Shown here: positions 7,835-12,801 of the stretch, one piece after another
Position numbering within the stretch: the first letter of the stretch is position 1
How the letters are laid out: each line of letters begins with the position of its first letter
Source: an uncultured Saprospiraceae bacterium
Lineage (GTDB): Bacteria > Bacteroidota > Bacteroidia > Chitinophagales > Saprospiraceae
Assembly: GCA_937894165.1 (NCBI GenBank)
Contig: CALCSX010000311.1
Coordinates: 1-12,801 of the forward strand
DNA length: 12,801 nt
Reading direction: 5' to 3'
The notes under the pieces: model-generated
Seen by the model: the letters and a program-made list of their open reading frames with translations, nothing else
Databases searched by the model: none
Told to the model about the DNA's origin: nothing
Translations under genes and position numbers: made by a program

Positions 7835-8348
7835 TCAGTTTTTAATAATAATTTTTTCAATATGTTTTATCGTTTCTTGTCAATCAAATACCGGAGAAAC
7901 GAATCGAAATTCAGCGGAGAGCAAAACTATTTCAGCAAATGATACTATTAGCCCCATTGTAAAAAGTGAGGAGGAGTGGAGGAAAATTCTTACAGAGGAA
8001 GAATTCACAGTACTGCGTCAACATGGCACTGAACGGGCTTTTACCGGTGATTTACTGAATTTAAAAACGGATGGAACGTATACTTGCGCTGCTTGTGGCT
8101 TGGCACTTTTTGAATCTGAAACAAAATTTGAGAGTGGCACAGGCTGGCCTTCTTTCTTCGATATAATCAGCAAAAAGCATGTCCAACAGCAAAGTGACGA
8201 TTCTTATGGAATGAAAAGAACGGAGGTGCATTGTGGCAGATGTAAAGGTCATTTGGGACATGTTTTTGATGACGGTCCCCAACCTACTGGTTTAAGGTAT
8301 TGTATCAATTCGGTCTCATTGGATTTTGAGCCGGCCAAAAAGCCCTAA
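7815..8348 (+). CDS. msrB: Peptide-methionine (R)-S-oxide reductase MsrB, lipoprotein form
   Basis: This protein reduces the R epimer of methionine sulfoxide in oxidised proteins. Residues 1-22 form a lipoprotein signal with lipobox I-V-S-C22, so the enzyme should be anchored in the periplasm or outer membrane rather than cytosolic. A linker of about 28 residues precedes the MsrB domain (about 51-172). Zinc is bound by C91-A-A-C94 and C140-G-R-C143. The substrate pocket motif G-T-G-W-P-S-F lies at 108-114, H149 follows in G-H-V-F-D-D-G-P, and the catalytic cysteine is C163 in R-Y-C-I-N-S. The domain is complete. I see no separate msrA domain, unlike fused MsrAB proteins. The reading frame starts inside the previous gene (20-nt overlap), and the lipoprotein signal supports that start. 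Confidence 0.95.
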   Translation: MQTRSLNQFLIIIFSICFIVSCQSNTGETNRNSAESKTISANDTISPIVKSEEEWRKILTEEEFTVLRQHGTERAFTGDLLNLKTDGTYTCAACGLALFESETKFESGTGWPSFFDIISKKHVQQQSDDSYGMKRTEVHCGRCKGHLGHVFDDGPQPTGLRYCINSVSLDFEPAKKP

Positions 8349-8374
8349 TTAAGGATAAACCCTATACAAAAACA

Positions 8375-8536
8375 GTAACTACTCAGGTAGATACTTTCAA
8401 AAGCGAAAAATGAGTAATTTTTCGTCAGACGAGGCTACTTTTTTTGTTAATAGCAGCGCTATTGACAAAAAAAGAGACGAAGTATCACGGAAAATAAACA
8501 TTTTTAGATCGAAATTGATCGTACCTGAGTAGTTAC
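8375..8536. mobile_element. 162-bp MITE-like element with 15-bp perfect terminal inverted repeats
   Basis: The element begins GTAACTACTCAGGTA (8375-8389) and ends with the exact reverse complement TACCTGAGTAGTTAC (8522-8536). Flanking octamers are CAAAAACA (8367-8374) and AAAAAACA (8537-8544), identical in 7 of 8 positions and consistent with an 8-bp target-site duplication. 5'-GTAA ends and an 8-bp duplication are characteristic of the IS66 family, so mobilisation by an IS66-type transposase is a reasonable inference. There is no ORF inside. The interior is strongly folded: an 8-bp stem at 8404-8411/8417-8424 and a 17-bp stem at 8438-8454/8458-8474. It sits 26 bp after the msrB stop and at the end of the tyrS terminator U-tract. 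Confidence 0.65.
8438..8474. repeat. 17-bp imperfect hairpin inside the MITE-like element
   Basis: CTTTTTTTGTTAATAGC (8438-8454) pairs with GCTATTGACAAAAAAAG (8458-8474) around a 3-nt loop AGC, with one G-T mismatch that remains a wobble pair in one transcribed strand. It lies near the centre of the 162-bp element, together with a second hairpin (CGAAAAAT/ATTTTTCG, 8404-8424). It could block read-through or act in transposition; neither is shown. Confidence 0.6.
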
Positions 8537-8577
8537 AAAAAACAAAAAGGACCAGAGCTAAATTGCTCTAAAGTCCT
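8537..8577 (-). terminator. Rho-independent terminator of tyrS
   Basis: Read on the minus strand, AGGAC-TTT-AGAGC-AATTTA-GCTCT-G-GTCCT forms an interrupted stem (8548-8577) followed at once by a T-rich tract (TTTTTGTTTTTTG) up to the MITE border at 8537. It starts 62 nt after the tyrS stop. The MITE-like element begins directly after the T-tract. Confidence 0.75.
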
Positions 8578-8639
8578 AAATCAATGGTTGTTTGTTTGCA
8601 ATACAAATATATAGAAAAAATATAAGTAGCAAAATATTT

Positions 8640-9914
8640 TTAATTGACTTCTACCATATATTTATTTTTCTTGCCATTTTCAATTAGTAAAAATCGTCCT
8701 CCCAATAAATTTTGATCTGATGGCATCGTCCCAATTTCGTTAATCTTGATTTTATTAATGGACAAAGAATTCCCTTGAATTGCTCGTCGTAAGTCACTAT
8801 TTGACGAAAATATTTGGCAATGCGCCACTAAAAGGCCGGCAAGATCGATATCTGAAAATGATTTTTCGGCAATGGAAAAGCTGGGGATGATTCTGTACAC
8901 CATTTTTAATGTTTCATCATCGACCTCTTTTAACTCTTCAAAAGATGATATTTTTCCAAAAAGTATTTGAGCCACCGTTTCAGCCTGAATAGTTGCTCTT
9001 TCAGAATGAATTCGTGATGTTAATTCTTTCGCCAGCGTTTGTTTCACCTCGTTAGGATTGGTAGGAATCAAGTCAATTAAACTTTGTATTTCCTCTCTTG
9101 ACTTTAAGCTGAAGGTTTTTAGAAACTTTTCGATATCATTGTCATCTGCATTAAGCCAAAATTGATAGAATTCGTAAGGACTAGTAAGTTCTGGATCCAA
9201 CCAAATATTCCCTTTTTCGGATTTCCCGAATTTGGTACCGTCCGATTTAGTTAAAAGTGGTGTTGTCAGCGCATAAGCTTTCTCACCCAGGTTTCTTCTA
9301 ATAAATTCAGACCCTGATGTTATATTACCCCACTGATCTGATCCTCCCATTTGTAGGATTACATTATCTCTCTGGAACAAAACCTGAAAATCATAGGCTT
9401 GAAGTAACTGATAGCTAAATTCCGTGAAGGATAATCCTGTTTCTACCCTTCGTTTCACTGATTCTTTGCTCATCATATATGCCACCGTAAGGGTTTTTCC
9501 TACATCCCTCAGAAAATCAATGACATTCATGTTCGCATAAATATCAAAGTTATTCAAAACACTTACCTCTTTTTCGGGGTCATCATTGGCTAGTAATTTC
9601 GAAAATTGATTTTTTTGATGCAATAAGTTTTTCTCTATTTCATCGTCAGATTTGAGCAACCTTTCCTGGTCTTTGAAAGATGGATCACCAATTCTACCAG
9701 TAGCGCCACCCATGAGTACGATTGGTTGATGACCTGCATCCTGAAAAAGCTTTAGCAACATCACTTGAACGTAATTACCAATTGTTAATGACGGAGCTGT
9801 CGGATCGAACCCAATATAACCTTTGACAGAACCCGATTTAAGAATTTCCTCCACACCCGGTGTAAAATCAAAAATCATTCCCCGCCATTGTAATTCCTCA
9901 AAAAAATCTTTCAC
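8640..9914 (-). CDS. tyrS: Tyrosyl-tRNA synthetase (class I), GTG start
   Basis: This cytoplasmic enzyme charges tRNA-Tyr with tyrosine. Its 424 residues match the usual bacterial length. The Rossmann domain begins with G-F-D-P-T-A-P-S-L-T44-I-G-N47, the position of the HIGH motif; H-I-G-H is replaced by T-I-G-N. The tyrosine pocket shows Y168-Q-L-L-Q-A-Y-D175 and G190-G-S-D-Q-W-G-N197; the KMSKS motif is K228-F-G-K-S232. A C-terminal S4-like RNA-binding domain covers about residues 355-424. The start is GTG (9914-9912): a TAA lies six codons upstream with no ATG between, and MKDFFEELQWRG matches the family's N-terminus. It is monocistronic, with a perfect -7 box upstream and a terminator downstream. 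Confidence 0.96.
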   Translation of the reverse strand: MKDFFEELQWRGMIFDFTPGVEEILKSGSVKGYIGFDPTAPSLTIGNYVQVMLLKLFQDAGHQPIVLMGGATGRIGDPSFKDQERLLKSDDEIEKNLLHQKNQFSKLLANDDPEKEVSVLNNFDIYANMNVIDFLRDVGKTLTVAYMMSKESVKRRVETGLSFTEFSYQLLQAYDFQVLFQRDNVILQMGGSDQWGNITSGSEFIRRNLGEKAYALTTPLLTKSDGTKFGKSEKGNIWLDPELTSPYEFYQFWLNADDNDIEKFLKTFSLKSREEIQSLIDLIPTNPNEVKQTLAKELTSRIHSERATIQAETVAQILFGKISSFEELKEVDDETLKMVYRIIPSFSIAEKSFSDIDLAGLLVAHCQIFSSNSDLRRAIQGNSLSINKIKINEIGTMPSDQNLLGGRFLLIENGKKNKYMVEVN

Positions 9915-9967
9915 TTGTTTTGCTTTAATTTACGTTCTATGATACAAAATTCGCTGATTTTGATTTG

Positions 9968-9975
9968 CAAAAGTA
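9968..9975 (-). promoter_or_regulatory. -7 promoter box TACTTTTG for tyrS
   Basis: The minus strand reads TACTTTTG, an exact TAnnTTTG match, 53 nt upstream of the tyrS start codon. I find no TTG -33 box at ideal distance, so support rests on the -7 box and position only. The rest of the 217-bp divergent gap (9915-10131) shows no riboswitch or tRNA. Confidence 0.4.
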
Positions 9976-10105
9976 ATTCCAAATCTGTTATTTTAAAAGA
10001 TTAAGTTTGAATTTCAATATTCACCGAGATTTAATTTATCGATTCCGCCTATTTCCGGAGGGTATAAAATATTTCAAAGCATTCTTTTCATTGCTGTATT
10101 TTATT

Positions 10106-10113
10106 CATATTTG
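10106..10113 (+). promoter_or_regulatory. Weak -7 promoter box CATATTTG for the permease gene
   Basis: This matches TAnnTTTG at 5 of the 6 defined positions (C for the first T) and lies 18 nt before ATG 10132, implying a very short leader. The nearest TTG upstream (10091-10093) is only 12 nt away, shorter than usual. Confidence 0.3.
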
Positions 10114-10131
10114 CACATAAGTCTTTTTTAG

Positions 10132-11424
10132 ATGAATTTAGCGAGATATATTTCCGGAAAAATTTCTGTTACCGGTGGAATTAGCTTTACCGGTTTTATT
10201 GTGAAACTGGCCACAGGGACAATTGCTTTTAGTATCATTATTATGATACTTGCCAGTGCAATGGTCAAAGGTTTTAAAGAGGAAATAACGCGAAAGGTTT
10301 TTTCTTTTTGGGGTCATATCCATATTAATTCGGTGCAATTGAGTGGGAGAGGAGCCATGGATGTTATGCCTTTCCCATTAGATTCAAATATTTTAAATGA
10401 ACTCCAAACCGGTCGCATTTTAACAAAAGATGATTTTGGGGAAGCTTTTGAAGAAGTGGAACTTCCAACTTTATCAGGAATTAAAAATGTTTCACCGGTT
10501 GCCCAGTATTCCGGAATTTTGAAAGCAAAGGAGGATATTGAAGGTTTGTATTTTAAGGCTGTGGGGGAGGATTATTATCCTGATTTTTTTAAAGAATTTT
10601 TAGTTGATGGAAATTCGAACCTCGAGAAAAGAGACTCTAATGAAAACCGTTCAATAATAATCAGCGAGACTGTTGCTTCCCGCCTCCAACTCAATGTGGA
10701 TGATTTATTGTTGGTGTACTTTGTAAAAGACGGAACTCAAATCATGCGTCGTTTTAAAGTTATCGGCCTGTTCAATACCGGTTTGGGTGAGTATGATAAC
10801 AAATTTGCTATTATATCTCTCAATGACCTGAGAGATATTTTATCTTGGGAAGATGATTATATTACCAACTACGAGATCCATTTAGAAAATTTTCGAGATT
10901 TGGACGCATTCCATTATTGGATATACTATGAAATCCTCGGTGTAGATCTAATGGCTGAATCTGTGAGGTATAAATTCCCGGTGATTTTTGATTGGTTGGA
11001 ATTACAGAATGTAAATGAATTCGTCATTATATTTCTAATGTTAATAGTTTGTATGGTCAATATGGCTACAACAATTTTGATTTTAATTTTGGAAAGAACA
11101 AATATGATAGGTACATTCAAAGCACTCGGCATGACCAACGCAACTATCCGGAATATTTTTCTCTACCAGGCATTGAGAATTCTTGTTGTGGGCTTACTAA
11201 TCGGAAATGCTTTGGGCTTTCTTTTAGGATTTTTACAGAATCACTTTAAGTTCATTAAGTTAGACGAAGTAAATTATTATCTCAGCTATGCGCCCATTCA
11301 TTTCAATATTCCTTTCATAATCCTATTGAATTTTATTACAATAATTTTGACACTACTATTTCTATTACTTCCAACGATGTGGATATCGAGAATTAGTCCT
11401 GTTCGCGCTATTAGATTTAAATAA
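10132..11424 (+). CDS. ABC transporter permease, LolC/LolE/FtsX family
   Basis: This 430-residue inner-membrane protein has the MacB/LolC topology: TM1 at about 22-44, a large periplasmic domain (about 45-294), then three C-terminal helices near 295-320, 342-370 and 392-415. The FtsX signature lies around 320-345 (E-R-T-N-M-I-G-T-F-K-A-L-G-M) and the end carries P-x-x-A-I-R-F-K, typical of lipoprotein-releasing permeases. The closest assignment is a LolC/LolE-type subunit that would extract outer-membrane lipoproteins from the inner membrane with an ATPase partner. No ATPase gene adjoins it; a distant LolD-like partner is assumed. Neighbours are divergent tyrS and convergent yggS, so it seems to be transcribed alone. 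A MacB-like export role is the main alternative. Confidence 0.85.
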   Translation: MNLARYISGKISVTGGISFTGFIVKLATGTIAFSIIIMILASAMVKGFKEEITRKVFSFWGHIHINSVQLSGRGAMDVMPFPLDSNILNELQTGRILTKDDFGEAFEEVELPTLSGIKNVSPVAQYSGILKAKEDIEGLYFKAVGEDYYPDFFKEFLVDGNSNLEKRDSNENRSIIISETVASRLQLNVDDLLLVYFVKDGTQIMRRFKVIGLFNTGLGEYDNKFAIISLNDLRDILSWEDDYITNYEIHLENFRDLDAFHYWIYYEILGVDLMAESVRYKFPVIFDWLELQNVNEFVIIFLMLIVCMVNMATTILILILERTNMIGTFKALGMTNATIRNIFLYQALRILVVGLLIGNALGFLLGFLQNHFKFIKLDEVNYYLSYAPIHFNIPFIILLNFITIILTLLFLLLPTMWISRISPVRAIRFK

Positions 11425-11492
11425 TCTCTGTAAGAAAATTCAAAATACTGCCACATATAGCGATATCTCGCTGCTAAAAAGAAGAATAATAC

Positions 11493-12164
11493 TCATTCTC
11501 TAGCTCCGAATAAAGCCGATCCAATTCTTACCATATTTCCACCGGCTTCAAGTGCCGTATTATAGTCGTCGGACATTCCTATACTCATTATTTTAAATTC
11601 ATTATCAAAGAAGTTGCCCGATCGAAGATGAGTAAACATTTGACTTAGCACTTCAAATTCCTTCTTGACTTGTGAGTTGTTTTCTGTATATGTTGCCATT
11701 CCCATGAGTCCACATACTTTAATATTGGGCGTATTAATTTTTTTGAAAGTGTCATAAAATTTTTGAAATTCTTGGGGTGGAATACCGAACTTGCTTGACT
11801 CCTCAGCTATGTGAAGTTGTAAGAGAATTTTTATTGTTCTATTATTTTCCTCAGCTCTTTTTTGAATCTCTTCAACTAATTTTATACTATCGACGGAGTG
11901 GATCATATAAACAAAGGGAGATATATATTTTACTTTATTAGTTTGGAGATGTCCAATAAGATGCCAACGGATATCTGTTGAACATTTATCATATTTTTCA
12001 ACCATTTCCTGGACTTTATTTTCCCCGAAATCTTTTTGACCCAATTGAAATAATTCTTCTATGGCTTCAACGGGCTTCGTCTTGGAAACCGCTACAAGCT
12101 CAGCTCCATAAAGTTCTAATTCTGCTAATATTTCCCGATACCGATTAAGATTTATATATGACAT
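11493..12164 (-). CDS. yggS: YggS/PLPBP-family pyridoxal-phosphate homeostasis protein
   Basis: This 223-residue single-domain TIM-barrel protein resembles the N-terminal domain of alanine racemase. It binds PLP but is not known to catalyse a reaction; family members act in vitamin B6 and amino-acid homeostasis. The PLP lysine is K28 in A-V-S-K28-T-K-P. Other family motifs are F46-G-E-N-K-V-Q-E53, W67-H-L-I-G-H-L-Q-T-N-K77, H89-S-V-D-S93, M-G-M-A-T near 155-160, and the phosphate-binding C-terminus S-I-G-M-S-D-D...R-I-G-S-A-L-F-G (194-220). It follows the deoxynucleoside kinase with an 8-nt gap, so the two form an operon. All key residues are present. Confidence 0.93.
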   Translation of the reverse strand: MSYINLNRYREILAELELYGAELVAVSKTKPVEAIEELFQLGQKDFGENKVQEMVEKYDKCSTDIRWHLIGHLQTNKVKYISPFVYMIHSVDSIKLVEEIQKRAEENNRTIKILLQLHIAEESSKFGIPPQEFQKFYDTFKKINTPNIKVCGLMGMATYTENNSQVKKEFEVLSQMFTHLRSGNFFDNEFKIMSIGMSDDYNTALEAGGNMVRIGSALFGARE

Positions 12165-12172
12165 GATAATAA

Positions 12173-12801
12173 TTAAAAAAGACCGTGAATTTTTGCAGAG
12201 ACGTTTTCCAGAACCAAGCCTAAATCTGATGGTTTGCTTTTGAAATCAATCGTATTAACGTCAATTATCAATAATTCTCCCTGATTATAGGATTTAATCC
12301 ATTCCTCATATCGTTGATTGAGTTTCTTCAAATAATCGATCGAAATACTTCCTTCAAATTTACGCCCTCGTTCTTCAATATGCGCCACCAAAGTTTGAAT
12401 ATTTGCACGCAAATATATCATTAAATCCGGGGGTTGAATAAAGCCGGTCATTAAATCGAATAAAGCCTTATAATTTTCATAATCTCTCTCCGCCATAAGT
12501 CCCATATCATACAAGTTGGGTGCGAATATCTGCGCATCCTCATAAATAGTTCTATCTTGGACAACGACTTGGTCGCCCCTGTGTATTTCCACTATTTGAT
12601 TAAATCTATGGTTAAGAAAGAATACTTGTAGGTTGAAAGACCATCTTTTCATATCATTATAAAAATCATCTAGATAGGGATTGTCATCAGCGCTTTCATA
12701 TTGCGCAGTCCATCCAAAATTCTTACTTAATTCGGTCGTTAGTGTTGTTTTACCTGCGCCAATATTTCCGGCGATGGCTATATGTTTGATATCTTTCTTC
12801 A
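12173..12801 (-). CDS. Deoxynucleoside kinase (start codon lacks one base at the window edge)
   Basis: The reading frame runs to the window edge. The last two bases read TG on the minus strand, directly before AAG-AAA-GAT, so the missing base is almost certainly A of ATG and the protein is 209 residues. That length is normal for bacterial deoxynucleoside kinases, which phosphorylate deoxyribonucleosides for dNTP salvage. It shows a Walker A loop G12-N-I-G-A-G-K18-T19, the nucleoside-site segment E36-S-x-D-D-N41-P-Y-L (E36 as likely catalytic base), the D83-R-T-I-Y-E88 motif, and a LID with E-R144-G-R146-K. The ATG at 12652 would remove the P-loop and is not the start. It is followed by yggS after 8 nt. 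Deoxyadenosine versus deoxyguanosine or other preference cannot be judged. Confidence 0.92.
   Translation of the reverse strand, partial: KKDIKHIAIAGNIGAGKTTLTTELSKNFGWTAQYESADDNPYLDDFYNDMKRWSFNLQVFFLNHRFNQIVEIHRGDQVVVQDRTIYEDAQIFAPNLYDMGLMAERDYENYKALFDLMTGFIQPPDLMIYLRANIQTLVAHIEERGRKFEGSISIDYLKKLNQRYEEWIKSYNQGELLIIDVNTIDFKSKPSDLGLVLENVSAKIHGLF

Noticed and set aside
8404..8474. Structured RNA or riboswitch in the msrB-tyrS gap
   Set aside because: The hairpins lie inside an element with perfect terminal inverted repeats and a likely target duplication, which explains them better.
9921..9929. Extension of tyrS to an upstream non-standard ATT codon
   Set aside because: GTG at 9914 gives the family N-terminus; initiation at ATT is rare and unsupported.
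11459..11472. Hairpin AGCGA-TATC-TCGCT between the permease gene and yggS as a terminator
   Set aside because: The stem is only 5 bp and neither strand has a following T-tract, so I cannot support a terminator call.
12650..12652. Internal ATG as the start of the kinase
   Set aside because: The frame continues upstream through a complete Walker A P-loop to a start codon at the window edge.

Overview
The window is AT-rich Bacteroidota DNA. The clearest markers are a very large multi-PKD secreted protein ending in a type B type-IX-secretion (gliding-motility-associated) C-terminal domain, lipoprotein forms of an alpha-amylase and of MsrB, and TAnnTTTG-type -7 promoter boxes in place of obvious Shine-Dalgarno sequences. 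The order within the phylum (Cytophagales-like or Saprospirales-like) cannot be settled from this stretch.

Layout. 1-94: tail of an unidentified gene overlapping the next start as TAATG. 94-3942 (+): 1282-residue exported adhesin-like protein with 14 cysteine-framed PKD-like modules. 3956-5803 (-): convergent GH13 amylase lipoprotein. 5804-6010: divergent intergenic region holding three palindromes at an exact 28-bp period, abutting a perfect -7 box. 6011-7359 (+): translationally coupled pair, a SatD-family protein with a C-terminal helix-turn-helix and a DUF3307 polytopic membrane protein. 7421-8348 (+): small four-helix membrane protein overlapping a lipoprotein MsrB by 20 nt. 8375-8536: 162-bp MITE-like element with 15-bp perfect terminal inverted repeats, lying at the end of the U-tract of the tyrS terminator. 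8640-9914 (-): tyrS with a GTG start. 10132-11424 (+): LolC/LolE/FtsX-type permease without an adjacent ATPase. 11493-12801 (-): deoxynucleoside kinase (all but the first base of its start codon) followed 8 nt later by a YggS-family PLP-binding protein.

How the genes fit together. Most of the window is a patchwork of housekeeping genes (tyrS, dNK, yggS, permease, msrB) and secreted or cell-surface functions (PKD protein, amylase). The part that reads as an incompletely described system is 5914-7359: a regularly phased operator array, a promoter box one base downstream of it, then a regulator-like SatD protein whose N-terminal region has the motif order of a class III nucleotidyl-cyclase palm domain, and a coupled membrane protein with conserved-looking His/Asp residues in its helices. 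I infer an autoregulated sensor/effector pair. The pairing is directly visible; the biochemistry is not.
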